The notes beneath the pieces are model-generated. The model searched no databases. It was not told the origin of the DNA and was given only the letters and a program-made list of their open reading frames with translations. Below, in pieces: positions 33,380-42,377 of a DNA stretch of 64,000 bases. Within the stretch, counting starts at the first letter, position 1. The number at the start of each line of letters is the position of its first letter. Source of the stretch: Cellulomonas hominis (GTDB taxonomy: Bacteria; Actinomycetota; Actinomycetes; Actinomycetales; Cellulomonadaceae); contig NZ_JACHDN010000001.1 in the NCBI RefSeq assembly GCF_014201095.1, positions 2,356,001 to 2,420,000 on the forward strand. Direction: 5' to 3'. The translations under genes were made by a program, and so were the position numbers.

Positions 33380-34138
33380 TCAGGCCGGGAGCTGGGGGAC
33401 CGCCGCCAGGAGGCGGCGGGTGTACGGCTCCTGCGGGTCCGCGAGGACGGTCGCCGTCGCGCCCTCCTCCACCACCCGGCCGTGGTGCAGCACCACCGTC
33501 CGCTCGCAGAGCCGCCCGACGATCGCGATGTCGTGCGACACGAGCACCAGCGTGAGCCCCCGCTCGACCGCGAGCCGCTGGAGCAGGTCGACCACCTGCC
33601 CGCGCACGGACACGTCCAGCGCCGACACCGGCTCGTCCGCGACCAGCACCGACGGGGACGGCGCGAGCGCCCGGGCGATCGCGATCCGCTGCCGCTGACC
33701 CCCGGAGAACTGCGCGGGGTACCGGGACGCCACGTCGGGGTCCAGACCGACCGCCTCCAGCACCGACGCCACGCGCGCCCGGTGGTCGCCGGGGACCCGG
33801 AGCGAGCGCAGGGGCTCGGCGACGACGGCCCCGATCCGCATCCGCGGGTCGAGCGAGGAGCGCGGGTCCTGGAACACCGGCTGCACGTCGGACCGCAGCC
33901 GGCGCAGCAGCCCGCGGTCGCGCCGGTCCAGCACCTCCCCCCGGTACCGGACCTCGCCGGACGTGGGGGAGTCCAGGCCGAGCAGCTGCCGCAGCAGCGT
34001 GGACTTGCCGGAGCCGGACTCGCCGACGATGCCGATGCTGCGGCCCGCCTCGACGCGCAGGGACACGCCGTCCAGCGCGCGGGTGGTCCCGCCGAACACG
34101 CGGGTGACGTCGGCGGCCTCGAGCAGGGGGGCGGTCAT
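33380..34138 (-). CDS. Peptide/nickel-type ABC transporter ATPase (OppF/DppF-like)
   Basis: 252 residues. Walker A 'GIVGESGSGKSTLLRQLLGL', Q-loop 'VQPVFQDPRSSLDPRM', signature 'YPAQFSGGQRQRIAIARAL', Walker B 'VLVADEPVSALD' and H-loop 'LVLVSHDIAI'. The C-terminal oligopeptide extension is short ('PQEPYTRRLLAAVP'). ATG overlaps the stop of the partner ATPase. Last gene of a five-gene importer operon that runs from 38351 to here. Confidence 0.95.
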   Translation of the reverse strand: MTAPLLEAADVTRVFGGTTRALDGVSLRVEAGRSIGIVGESGSGKSTLLRQLLGLDSPTSGEVRYRGEVLDRRDRGLLRRLRSDVQPVFQDPRSSLDPRMRIGAVVAEPLRSLRVPGDHRARVASVLEAVGLDPDVASRYPAQFSGGQRQRIAIARALAPSPSVLVADEPVSALDVSVRGQVVDLLQRLAVERGLTLVLVSHDIAIVGRLCERTVVLHHGRVVEEGATATVLADPQEPYTRRLLAAVPQLPA

Positions 34139-34974
34139 CGGGTGCTCCTCTCCTCGCCGGCACCGGCCCCGGGGCCCGCCCCCGGCAGCCCCGTCACCCC
34201 GCGCGCGGCCGTCACCAGCTCCCGCGTGTACGCGGCGTCCCCGCCGGCGAGCGCGGCGCCGACGGAGGTGTGCTCGACCACCCGCCCGTCGCGCATGACG
34301 ACGAGGTCCCGGGCGACGCGGGCCACCACGGGCAGGTCGTGCGAGACGAACACCAGCGCGACGCCGGTGCGGTCGACCAGGTCGTCCAGCAGGTCGAGCA
34401 CCTCGGCCTGCACGGTGACGTCGAGGGCGGTGGTCGGCTCGTCGGCCAGCAGCACGCGCGGCTCGCAGGCCAGCGCCATCGCGAGCGCGACGCGCTGCCG
34501 CTGCCCGCCGGACAGCTGCCAGGGGTAGGAGCCGAGGATCCGCTCGGTGTCGGTCAGGTGCACGAGCCGGGCGAGGCGCGCGGCCTCGTCCCGCGCCGCC
34601 GCGCCGCGCAGCCCGCGGTGCAGCCGCAGCGGGCCGGTGATCTGGCGCCCGACGGTCATGAGCGGGTCGAGCGCGGTGAGCGGCTCCTGGAACACCATCG
34701 CGACCCGGGCGCCCCGCACGCGCGCCAGCCGCCGGGGCGGCAGCGTCAGCAGGTCCTCGCCGTCCAGCACCACCCGGCCGGTGGCGCGCATGCCGTCGGG
34801 CAGCAGGCCGAGGACGGCCAGCGCGGTCAGCGACTTGCCGGAGCCGGACTCGCCGACCACGCCGAGCCGGCCGCCGGCGTCCAGCGACCAGGACACCCCG
34901 TCGAGCAGCCGGCGGCCGGTCGACGTCGTGACGGTGAGGTCCTCGACGGACAGCAGGGGGCGGGATGCGGTCAT
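34135..34974 (-). CDS. Peptide/nickel-type ABC transporter ATPase (OppD/DppD-like)
   Basis: 279 residues. Walker A 'GVVGESGSGKSLTALAVLGLL' (Ser-Leu in place of the usual Ser-Thr), 'VAMVFQEPLTALDPLMTVG', signature 'YPWQLSGGQRQRVALAMAL', Walker B 'VLLADEPTTALDV', H-loop 'LVFVSHDLPV'. The C-terminus is Gly/Ala-rich and lacks the iron-sulfur cysteines of some DppD proteins. Start and stop both overlap neighbours (ATGA). Confidence 0.95.
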   Translation of the reverse strand: MTASRPLLSVEDLTVTTSTGRRLLDGVSWSLDAGGRLGVVGESGSGKSLTALAVLGLLPDGMRATGRVVLDGEDLLTLPPRRLARVRGARVAMVFQEPLTALDPLMTVGRQITGPLRLHRGLRGAAARDEAARLARLVHLTDTERILGSYPWQLSGGQRQRVALAMALACEPRVLLADEPTTALDVTVQAEVLDLLDDLVDRTGVALVFVSHDLPVVARVARDLVVMRDGRVVEHTSVGAALAGGDAAYTRELVTAARGVTGLPGAGPGAGAGEERSTR

Positions 34975-35864
34975 CGGTCGCCTCGCAGGCTCGGGTCGGT
35001 GCGCTCCCGGACGCCGTCGCCCAGCAGGTTCAGGCCGAGCACGGTGACGACGATCGCGAGGCCGGGCAGGATCGCGCCCCACGGCTGCACGAGCATCGTG
35101 GACTGCGCCTCGTGCAGCAGCCGGCCCCAGGACGCGTTGGGCGGCGGTGCACCGAGGCCGAGGTACGACAGGGACGCCTCCGCGAGGACCGCACCGCCGC
35201 CGAGCAGCATGAGCTGCACCAGCAGGGTCGGCCAGACGTTCGGCACGACGTGCCGCAGCACGGTGCCCCACCAGCCCGTGCCCGCGGCGTGCGCGGCGGT
35301 GACGTAGTCCTCGCGCAGGACGCGCGCGACGTTGACCCGCGTGACGCGGGCGATCACGGCGGACCCGGAGATGCCGATCGCCCAGATGGCCGACGACAGG
35401 GACGCCCCGCGCACCGTGACGATGAGCATCGCCAGCAGCAGGGTCGGGAAGGCGATGAGCAGGTCGACGCCGGACAGCAGCGTGACGTCCACCCACCGCC
35501 GGGTCGCGCCCGCGAGGACGCCGATCGTCACGCCGAGCACACCGGCGACGAGCATGGACGCGGCCGCGACCACGAGCGCGTTGCCGGCGCCGGTCAAGAG
35601 CTGGCTCAGCAGGTCGCGGCCCAGGCGGTCGGTGCCGCCCCAGTGCGCGGCGCTCGGTCCGGCCAGGCGCTCGCCGGTGCCGGTGTCGTCGAGCGCGTAG
35701 GGGGTCCAGACCAGGGAGACCAGGCCGACGAGGGCGACGGACCCGACGAGGACGGCACCGGTCAGGAGCGACGGCGGCAGCCGGCGGCCGCGGGACGCCG
35801 GGGTGCCGGACGCCGGGGCGCCGGGCAGGGCGGTCGCGGTCGTCGGGGTGGCGAGCTCGGTCAC
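34971..35864 (-). CDS. Peptide/nickel-type ABC transporter permease (DppC-like)
   Basis: 297 residues with about six hydrophobic segments. Typical DppC marks: 'HWGGTDRLGRDLLSQLLTGAGNAL', the permease loop 'LREDYVTAAHAAGTGWWGTVLRHVVPNVWP', and 'LAEASLSYLGLGAPPPNASWGRLLHEA'. GTG start overlaps the DppB-like stop. Confidence 0.94.
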   Translation of the reverse strand: MTELATPTTATALPGAPASGTPASRGRRLPPSLLTGAVLVGSVALVGLVSLVWTPYALDDTGTGERLAGPSAAHWGGTDRLGRDLLSQLLTGAGNALVVAAASMLVAGVLGVTIGVLAGATRRWVDVTLLSGVDLLIAFPTLLLAMLIVTVRGASLSSAIWAIGISGSAVIARVTRVNVARVLREDYVTAAHAAGTGWWGTVLRHVVPNVWPTLLVQLMLLGGGAVLAEASLSYLGLGAPPPNASWGRLLHEAQSTMLVQPWGAILPGLAIVVTVLGLNLLGDGVRERTDPSLRGDR

Positions 35865-36820
35865 GCCGCCACCTCCTTCGCCAGGCGCAGCCGCGGGTCG
35901 ATGGCGCGCTGCCCCAGGTCGACGACGGTGTTCGTCACCAGCACCACCGCGGTCAGCAGCAGCACCAGCGCCTGCACGACCGGCAGGTCGCGCGAGGTCA
36001 CGGAGTCGAGCAGCAGCGTGCCGAGGCCCGGCAGCGCGAACACGTTCTCGATGACGACCGCCCCGAGCAGGGAGGTCGCGAGCTCGATGCCGAGGATGGC
36101 CACCACCGGCACCGCGGCGTTCCGCAGGCCGTGCCGGGCGAGCGCGCGCCACCGGCCGTAGCCGAGCGAGCGGGCCGTCCGGAGGTAGTCCTGGTCGAGG
36201 ACGTCGAGCGTGGCGGACCGCACGTACCGGACCATGACGGCCGACATCGCGATCGCCACGGTCACCACGGGCAGCACGAGCGCCCGCACCGCGGCGGCCG
36301 GGTCGTCCCAGCCGGTCCGCGGGAAGCCCCCGGCCGGCAGCACGCCGAGCCGCAGGGCGAACACCAGCACCAGGAGCACGCCGACCCAGAACACCGGGAC
36401 GGCCACGCCGAGCTGCGACACCGCCGACACCGCGACCCCGACCGGCCCGTGCCGGTGCACCGCGGCGATGACGCCGAGGGGCACCGACACGAGCACGGCC
36501 AGGACGAACGCCGCGACGCTGAGCGGCACCGTGATGGGGAGCTTCTGCGCGATCAGGTCGGCCACGGGGAGCCGCGACACGAACGACGTGCCGAGGTCCC
36601 CGCGGACGATCTGGCCGAGCCACTGCACGTACTGCGTCACCACCGGCTGGTCCGTCCCGAGCTCCGAGCGGAGCTGGTCGAGCTGGTCCGTGGTGGTGCC
36701 CACGCCCAGGGTCGCGCCCGCGGCGTCGCCCGGCAGCAGCCGGAGCACGACGAACACGACCACGCTGGCCAGGACGAGGGAGATCAGCAGCGAGCCGATC
36801 CGCAGCAGTGCGAGGCGCAC
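35861..36820 (-). CDS. Peptide/nickel-type ABC transporter permease (DppB-like)
   Basis: 319 residues. N-terminal 'ISLVLASVVVFVVLRLLPGDAA', 'YVQWLGQIVRGDLGTSFVSRLPVADL', permease loop 'LDQDYLRTARSLGYGRWRALARHGLRNAAVPV', and 'ENVFALPGLGTLLLDSVTSRDLPVVQ' are characteristic. GTG 36820 lies four bases after the binding-protein stop. Confidence 0.95.
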   Translation of the reverse strand: MRLALLRIGSLLISLVLASVVVFVVLRLLPGDAAGATLGVGTTTDQLDQLRSELGTDQPVVTQYVQWLGQIVRGDLGTSFVSRLPVADLIAQKLPITVPLSVAAFVLAVLVSVPLGVIAAVHRHGPVGVAVSAVSQLGVAVPVFWVGVLLVLVFALRLGVLPAGGFPRTGWDDPAAAVRALVLPVVTVAIAMSAVMVRYVRSATLDVLDQDYLRTARSLGYGRWRALARHGLRNAAVPVVAILGIELATSLLGAVVIENVFALPGLGTLLLDSVTSRDLPVVQALVLLLTAVVLVTNTVVDLGQRAIDPRLRLAKEVAA

Positions 36821-36824
36821 GGTC

Positions 36825-38351
36825 TCAGGACTCCCGGACGATGTCGGCGACGTAGAAGGACTCGGTGACCTGGTCGACCGGGAAGCCCGAGATGTCCGCG
36901 CGCGCGACGCGGATCTGCGGGTTCAGGTACAGCCAGGCGGACGCCGCCTCCTCGCCGATGGTCTCGTTGACCTGGGTGAGCAGGTCGACCTGCTCCTCCT
37001 CGGTGGCGGCCTGGTCGGCCTGGGTCACCCACTCCTGGACCTGCGGGTTGTCGTAGCCCCAGTAGAAGTCGGGGTTCGCGTACCAGAGCACGTCACGCGG
37101 GTTCACGTGCCCCATGAGGGTCGTCTGGAAGTCGTGGTCCGTGTAGACCTTCTGGTACCAGGTGGCGTCGTCGATCGGGTTCGGGGTGAGCGTCACGCCG
37201 ACGGCCGCGAGGTTCTTGGTGAGCAGCGCGAGGATCGCCTCGGTGGTGTCGTCCGGGATGTAGTCCACGGAGATCTCCAGGCCGGTCACGCCCGCCTCGG
37301 TCAGGAGCGCCTCGGCGGCGTCGGGGTCGTAGGCGTGCACGTCGGCCTGGTCGACGAACCACGGGTCGGTCGGCGGGACCATCGAGCCGATGACCTGGCC
37401 GTAGCCGTCCCAGACCGCCGACAGGATCGCCTCGCGGTCGATCGCCTTGTACAGCGCCTGGCGGACGCGGACGTCGCTGAACGGCGCCTCGCGGTCGTTG
37501 AACGCCCAGAGCTGCTTCGTGGTCGAGGTTCCCTCGGTGATCGTGAAGTCCGGGTTGTCCTCGAACTGCACGAGCTGGTCCGGGGAGTCCTCCGCGATGA
37601 CCAGGTCCAGGTCGCCGGTCAGCAGCGCGTTGTTCAGGGCGGTGGTGTCCTGGAAGAACCGGAACGTCACGCCGGCGTTCTGCGCCGGCTCGCCCCAGTA
37701 GCCGTCGAACTTCTCGATGGTGAGGTGGTCGCCCTGCACCCACTCGACGAACCGGTAGGGGCCGGTGCCGTTGTCGCTGGTCAGCTCCTTGTCGCCGTTC
37801 TTCACGACGGTGACGGAGGCCAGGTAGAACGTCAGGCCCTGCGACGGGCGGGACAGGTCGAGCTGCACGGTGGCGTCGTCGACCGCGGTGGCCTGCTGGA
37901 TGACGAGCAGGTCGCTCTTGCGGGCGGACTTCGACTCCGGGCCGATCGCCTCGGAGATGCTCCACACCACGTCGTCCGCGGTGAGCGGCGTGCCGTCGTG
38001 GAACGTCACGTCCGGCTGCAGGTGGAACGTGTAGGTCAGGCCGTCGGAGGACACGTCCCAGGACTCGGCGAGCGTCGGGATGACGGTGCCGTCGACGTCC
38101 ACCGAGGTCAGGCCCTCGAAGACGTTGCGGGTCATGGTCTGCGAGACGCCGGACGAGCCGCCGACGTTGCGGACGAGGCCGGTGGGCTCGTTGGTCGAGC
38201 CGATGACGATCTCGGCGGACTCGTCCGGGGTGGCGGCCGCGTCGTTGGCGGTCGAGCCGCCCGAGCCGGAGCCGCAGGCGGCCAGCGCCAGGGCGGCGAC
38301 GACGGCCAGGGCGGCGCCGAGCGGGGCGCGGCGGGATCGGCGGGTGCTCAC
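36825..38351 (-). CDS. ABC transporter substrate-binding lipoprotein, family 5
   Basis: 508 residues. Lipoprotein signal ending LALAAC (Cys near residue 26). Family 5 marks: 'LTYTFHLQPDVTFHDGTPLTADDVVWSI', 'GTGPYRFVEWVQGDHLTIEKFDGYWG', 'VRVRQALYKAIDREAIL' and 'YDPDAAEALLTEAGV'. These bind peptides, nickel chelates, glutathione and other compounds. The Cys-Cys-Cys leader peptide 313 nt upstream suggests a sulfur compound, such as glutathione or cysteinyl peptides, as cargo (inference). GTG start; GAAGGACC upstream. First gene of the importer operon. Confidence 0.93.
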   Translation of the reverse strand: MSTRRSRRAPLGAALAVVAALALAACGSGSGGSTANDAAATPDESAEIVIGSTNEPTGLVRNVGGSSGVSQTMTRNVFEGLTSVDVDGTVIPTLAESWDVSSDGLTYTFHLQPDVTFHDGTPLTADDVVWSISEAIGPESKSARKSDLLVIQQATAVDDATVQLDLSRPSQGLTFYLASVTVVKNGDKELTSDNGTGPYRFVEWVQGDHLTIEKFDGYWGEPAQNAGVTFRFFQDTTALNNALLTGDLDLVIAEDSPDQLVQFEDNPDFTITEGTSTTKQLWAFNDREAPFSDVRVRQALYKAIDREAILSAVWDGYGQVIGSMVPPTDPWFVDQADVHAYDPDAAEALLTEAGVTGLEISVDYIPDDTTEAILALLTKNLAAVGVTLTPNPIDDATWYQKVYTDHDFQTTLMGHVNPRDVLWYANPDFYWGYDNPQVQEWVTQADQAATEEEQVDLLTQVNETIGEEAASAWLYLNPQIRVARADISGFPVDQVTESFYVADIVRES

Positions 38352-38500
38352 GGGTGGTGGTCCTTCCGGGCGGGTGCGGCGGCGGGGTGCCGGGCACGAG
38401 GGAGGTGCGGGGGAGAGCGGTTCGGGGGTGCGCGGCGCGGGTGCGCCGCGGGCCGGGCGGGTGCGGCACGGGCCGCGGGCCGCGGGCCATGTGCTCGCTG

Positions 38501-38553
38501 ACGGGAGGGTTCTGCCGGGACACGCCGGGCGTGCCGGGCAGAACGCTCCACTC
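38501..38553. terminator. Dispersed hairpin element C inside the importer leader
   Basis: Arms GGTTCTGCCGGGACACGCC / GGCGTGCCGGGCAGAACGCT pair almost fully. The right outer arm is TCCACTC, the left is degenerate (GACGGGA). It lies downstream of the Cys leader ORF and 150 nt before the binding-protein start, so here it could serve as an attenuator. The rest of the 38352-38663 gap is GC-rich and shows no other ORF. Confidence 0.65.
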
Positions 38554-38663
38554 GAGGCGGAGCAGGGGGCGGTCGCGGAGGGCGACGGCGGCGCCGGAGC
38601 GGCTCCGGGGCCGGGGCGGACGCGCGGCGGCGTCCTCAGCGCGTCAGGACGACGCGGGGGCGC

Positions 38664-38741
38664 TCAGCGACGACAACAGCACGCGGCGGTCGAGAGGGCT
38701 CGACAGGCGCGGGTGCGGAGGGCGGTAGTCGTGTGGCGCAT
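38664..38741 (-). CDS. Putative cysteine-sensing leader peptide ending A-A-C-C-C-R-R
   Basis: A 25-residue ORF starting MRHTTTALRTRAC and ending STAACCCRR, with Cys codons TGT at residue 13 and TGC-TGT-TGT at residues 21-23 just before RR and the stop. Cys is rare in this window, so a triple run is notable. The layout matches known actinobacterial sulfur-gene leaders (TR-x-C...C-R-R). TACAGT, a good -10, lies 10 nt before the ATG, so the transcript has nearly no leader. Stalling at the Cys run would let the ribosome control folding of the 320-nt leader that contains hairpin C, ahead of the ABC importer. Not a proven gene. Confidence 0.6.
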   Translation of the reverse strand: MRHTTTALRTRACRALSTAACCCRR

Positions 38742-38790
38742 GATGTTGAACACTGTAGCAAGAGCCGCGGGTCCCGGGCAGCGACGTGCG

Positions 38791-39639
38791 TCACTCCGGG
38801 TTGCAGAGCGCCCCGATGGTCGCCAGCAGCCCGACCTCGGGCCGCCACGGCTCCAGGTTCCACGACGCCTTGTCCGGCGCGCCGATCATGTGGCAGGTCA
38901 GCTGGTCGTGCATGCCCTGCGTCCCGGCGTCGGGGGCGAGCGCGACCACCTGCGCCCACACCGCCTCCTCCGCCGCGACCCCGCCGCGCCGCGCCCAGTC
39001 CGCCGGCACGACCGCGAGGCTCTCGCCGCCCTCGTCGTCCCGGACGCTCCACGTCGCGGAGCGGACCGCGGTCGCGGCGAGGGTGGCCGTCACCGTCCCC
39101 GAGGCGGGCGGCTCGACGGTGCCGTCGGTGCGCACCGGGCGGATGACCGACCAGGTCACCGTGCCGTCGTCGCGCGCGTCGACCGCGAGCACCGCGCCGC
39201 TCCCGGCGGCGTCCCCCGCCAGGGTCGGGGCGGACAGGGCCGCGACCACGGCGCCCGCACCGTCCCGGACCACGGCGGAGTCGTCCTCCAGGACGTCGAG
39301 CGTCATGCCGTCGGGGGCGACGAGCACGCCGGCCTGCTCGGTGGCGACGGTGTCGTCGTCGATCGCCGGCACCGGGACGGCGAGGACCACCGCGCCGTCC
39401 GCGTCGGGCTCCGACGTCGTCACGCCGACGCCGGGCCAGACCGTGAGGGCGACGTCGCCGACGGTGACGGAGGCGCCGTCCGCGCGTAGGCTCGCGGGGT
39501 CGCCCAGGGTCAGCACGGCGGTGCCGGACGGCTCGGGCGTCGGCCCCGGTCCCGGGGACGCCGTACCGGTGCACCCCGCGAGGACGACGAGCGCGGCGGC
39601 CGCGGCGGCGAGCCGGGCGGGCGTGCGGGGGGCGGTCAC
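38791..39639 (-). CDS. DUF2599-domain lipoprotein
   Basis: 282 residues. Lipoprotein signal 'ARLAAAAAALVVLAGC' (lipobox LAGC, Cys about 23). A Pro/Thr-rich linker is followed by a strand-rich domain (residues 40-215). The C-terminus 'HDQLTCHMIGAPDKASWNLEPWRPEVGLLATIGALCNPE' is the DUF2599 pattern with two Cys likely forming a disulfide. The protein is on the outer face of the membrane; function unknown. GTG start. Its downstream side carries the promoter and leader of the ABC importer. Confidence 0.88.
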   Translation of the reverse strand: MTAPRTPARLAAAAAALVVLAGCTGTASPGPGPTPEPSGTAVLTLGDPASLRADGASVTVGDVALTVWPGVGVTTSEPDADGAVVLAVPVPAIDDDTVATEQAGVLVAPDGMTLDVLEDDSAVVRDGAGAVVAALSAPTLAGDAAGSGAVLAVDARDDGTVTWSVIRPVRTDGTVEPPASGTVTATLAATAVRSATWSVRDDEGGESLAVVPADWARRGGVAAEEAVWAQVVALAPDAGTQGMHDQLTCHMIGAPDKASWNLEPWRPEVGLLATIGALCNPE

Positions 39640-39707
39640 GCGCCCCAGTGTGCCCGAGGGCGCCGTCCGGCCACCGGGCGGTGCGTCGGACCGCCGCCGC
39701 GCGCCGG

Positions 39708-39713
39708 TAGCCT
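39708..39713 (+). promoter_or_regulatory. Candidate -10 (TAGCCT) of purL
   Basis: TAGCCT 82 nt before the purL ATG matches TANNNT; the leader between is C-rich and holds no recognisable riboswitch. The divergent DUF2599 gene starts 69 nt to the left. Confidence 0.35.
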
Positions 39714-39794
39714 GGGCACCGTCTGCCGACGCCCGCCTGCCCGCCGCGCCCGGTCCACCACCGCCGCGCCCGGGCCACCAGCCCGAGGGATTCG

Positions 39795-42194
39795 ATGACC
39801 AGCGCGCCCACCTCGCAGCAGCCCACCGGACACGTGTCCGACACCGTGGAGCACGCCGCGGCCACCCCGGACCTCGAGCAGCCGTTCGCGGAGCTCGGGC
39901 TCAAGCCCGACGAGTACCAGCGGATCCGCGACATCCTCGGCCGCCGCCCCACGGCCGCCGAGCTCGCCATGTACTCCGTCATGTGGTCCGAGCACTGCTC
40001 GTACAAGTCGAGCAAGACCCACCTGCGCAAGTTCGGCGAGCGCGTCACGCCCGAGATGACCGAGCACCTGCTGGTCGGCATCGGCGAGAACGCCGGCGTG
40101 GTCGACATCGGCGACGGCTGGGCGGTGACGTTCAAGGTCGAGTCGCACAACCACCCGTCGTACGTCGAGCCGTACCAGGGCGCCGCGACCGGCGTCGGCG
40201 GCATCGTCCGGGACATCATCTCGATGGGTGCCCGCCCGGTCGCCGTCATGGACCAGCTCCGGTTCGGCGCCGTCGACCACCCCGACACGGCGCGCGTCGT
40301 GCACGGCGTCGTGTCCGGCGTCGGCGGCTACGGCAACTCCCTCGGCCTGCCGAACATCGGCGGCGAGCTGGTGTTCGACGCGTCCTACCAGGGCAACCCG
40401 CTCGTGAACGCGCTGTGCCTGGGCGTGCTGCGGCACGAGGACATCCACCTGGCGAACGCGTCCGGCGTCGGCAACAAGGTCGTCCTGTTCGGCGCCCGCA
40501 CCGGCGGCGACGGTATCGGCGGCGCGTCGATCCTCGCGTCCGAGACCTTCGACGACACCAAGCCGTCGAAGCGCCCGTCGGTCCAGGTCGGCGACCCGTT
40601 CATGGAGAAGGTGCTCATCGAGTGCTGCCTGGAGCTCTACGCGGCCCGCGTGGTCGAGGGCATCCAGGACCTCGGCGCGGCCGGCATCTCCTGCGCCACC
40701 TCCGAGCTCGCGTCCAACGGCGACGGCGGCATGCACGTCGACCTCGAGAACGTGCTGCTGCGGGACCCCACCCTGACGGCCGGCGAGATCCTCATGTCGG
40801 AGTCGCAGGAGCGGATGATGGCGGTCGTCACGCCGGAGAAGCTCGACGCGTTCCTGGCGATCACCGGGAAGTGGGACGTCGAGACGGCCGTCATCGGCGA
40901 GGTCACCGGCACCGGCCGCCTCACCATCGACCACCACGGCCAGCGGATCGTCGACGTCGACCCGAAGACCGTCGCGCACGAGGGCCCCGTCTACGACCGC
41001 CCGTACTCCCGCCCCGAGTGGCAGGACGGCCTGGTCGCCGACTCCCTGAGCACCGCCGACGGCGCCGCCCGGTACGCCCGGCCCTCCGCCCCGGCCGAGC
41101 TGCGCGCGACCGTGCTCGACCTGCTCGCCTCGCCGAACCTCGCGTCGAAGTCCTGGGTCACCGACCAGTACGACAGGTTCGTGCAGGGCAACACCGCGCT
41201 CGCGCAGCCCGACGACGCCGGCGTGGTCCGCGTCGACGAGACGACCGGCCTGGGCGTGGCGCTCGCGACCGACGCGAACGGCCGCTACGCGAAGCTCGAC
41301 CCGTACGCCGGCGCGCAGCTCGCGCTCGCGGAGGCGTACCGGAACGTCGCCGCCTCCGGCGCCCGGCCGCTGGCCGTCACCGACTGCCTGAACTTCGGCA
41401 GCCCCGAGGACCCGGCGTCCATGTGGCAGCTCGTCCAGGCGATCGAGGGCCTCGCGGACGCCTGCGCCGTGCTCGGGGTCCCCGTCACCGGCGGCAACGT
41501 GTCGCTGTACAACGGCACCGGCGAGCCCGGGAAGATCGACTCCGCCATCCACCCGACGCCCGTCGTCGGCGTGCTCGGCGTGATCGAGGACGTCGCCGAG
41601 GCCACCCCGTCCGGCTGGACCACCCCCGGGCAGACCGTCTACCTGCTGGGCACCACCCGGCCCGAGCTCGACGGCTCCGCCTGGGCCGACGTGGCGCACG
41701 GCCACCTCGGCGGGGTGCCGCCGCGGGTGGACCTCGAGGCCGAGCGCCGGCTCGCCGAGGTCCTGGTCCGGGCGTCGCGCGACGACCTCGTGGACGCCGC
41801 GCACGACCTGTCCGAGGGTGGGCTCGCGCAGGCGCTCGTCGAGTCGTCGCTGCGGTACGGCGTCGGCGTGCAGGTCGACCTGGACGCGCTCGTCGAGCGG
41901 GACGGCGTCACGCCGTTCGAGGCGCTGTTCTCCGAGTCCACCGCCCGCGCGATCGTGGCCGTGCCGCGCAGCGAGGCCGTCCGGTTCGAGGACCTGTGCA
42001 CCGCGCAGGGCGTCCCGGCGCTCGCGATCGGCGCGACGGCGGAGACGTGCAGCCCCGGCGCGGGCGCCCCCACGGCGGACCTCCCCGAGGACCACGTGCA
42101 CGCCCCGGCGGTGGAGGTCCGCGGCGTCTTCACGCTCCCGCTCGCGGAGGCCCGCGCCACGTCGGAGGCGACGCTCCCGCGCCACTTCGCCTGA
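39795..42194 (+). CDS. purL: Phosphoribosylformylglycinamidine synthase subunit PurL
   Basis: 799 residues, the ATP-using synthetase part of FGAM synthase and the small-type PurL that needs PurS and PurQ (encoded at 5981-6963). Seen: '[19 protein letters not shown]', '[40 protein letters not shown]', '[16 protein letters not shown]', '[30 protein letters not shown]', '[13 protein letters not shown]' and '[20 protein letters not shown]'. A 20-residue N-terminal extension precedes the usual start. ATG follows GAGGGATTCG. Separate location of purL from purSQ is common in actinobacteria. Confidence 0.97.
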   Translation: MTSAPTSQQPTGHVSDTVEHAAATPDLEQPFAELGLKPDEYQRIRDILGRRPTAAELAMYSVMWSEHCSYKSSKTHLRKFGERVTPEMTEHLLVGIGENAGVVDIGDGWAVTFKVESHNHPSYVEPYQGAATGVGGIVRDIISMGARPVAVMDQLRFGAVDHPDTARVVHGVVSGVGGYGNSLGLPNIGGELVFDASYQGNPLVNALCLGVLRHEDIHLANASGVGNKVVLFGARTGGDGIGGASILASETFDDTKPSKRPSVQVGDPFMEKVLIECCLELYAARVVEGIQDLGAAGISCATSELASNGDGGMHVDLENVLLRDPTLTAGEILMSESQERMMAVVTPEKLDAFLAITGKWDVETAVIGEVTGTGRLTIDHHGQRIVDVDPKTVAHEGPVYDRPYSRPEWQDGLVADSLSTADGAARYARPSAPAELRATVLDLLASPNLASKSWVTDQYDRFVQGNTALAQPDDAGVVRVDETTGLGVALATDANGRYAKLDPYAGAQLALAEAYRNVAASGARPLAVTDCLNFGSPEDPASMWQLVQAIEGLADACAVLGVPVTGGNVSLYNGTGEPGKIDSAIHPTPVVGVLGVIEDVAEATPSGWTTPGQTVYLLGTTRPELDGSAWADVAHGHLGGVPPRVDLEAERRLAEVLVRASRDDLVDAAHDLSEGGLAQALVESSLRYGVGVQVDLDALVERDGVTPFEALFSESTARAIVAVPRSEAVRFEDLCTAQGVPALAIGATAETCSPGAGAPTADLPEDHVHAPAVEVRGVFTLPLAEARATSEATLPRHFA

Positions 42195-42218
42195 CCCGCC
42201 CGGCGCCCGTGCCACCGG

Positions 42219-42295
42219 GAGCGCCGAGATCGGTCCTCCCGACCGAGATCGGCGCTCTCAGCGACCGATCTCGGTGCGAGGTGCCGATCTCGGCG
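42219..42295. repeat. Four-part CCGAGATCGG/CCGATCTCGG repeat cluster after purL
   Basis: Two copies of CCGAGATCGG (near 42223 and 42243) are followed by two of CCGATCTCGG (near 42265 and 42283). The outer pair gives about 12 bp and the inner pair about 11 bp, so one nested stem or alternative stems can form. It lies between purL and rsgA and probably acts as a terminator. Confidence 0.6.
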
Positions 42296-42377
42296 ACGCG
42301 GCCGGCGGGCCGGGGGGCCGGGTGCGCCGGCGGAAATCGCTCGCGCGCCGCCGGGGGCGCTCCCTAGCGTCGGCGGC

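Noticed and set aside
39636..42215. An 859-codon minus-strand open frame opposite purL
   Set aside because: Pure GC-driven antisense shadow; PurL motifs on the plus strand are complete.
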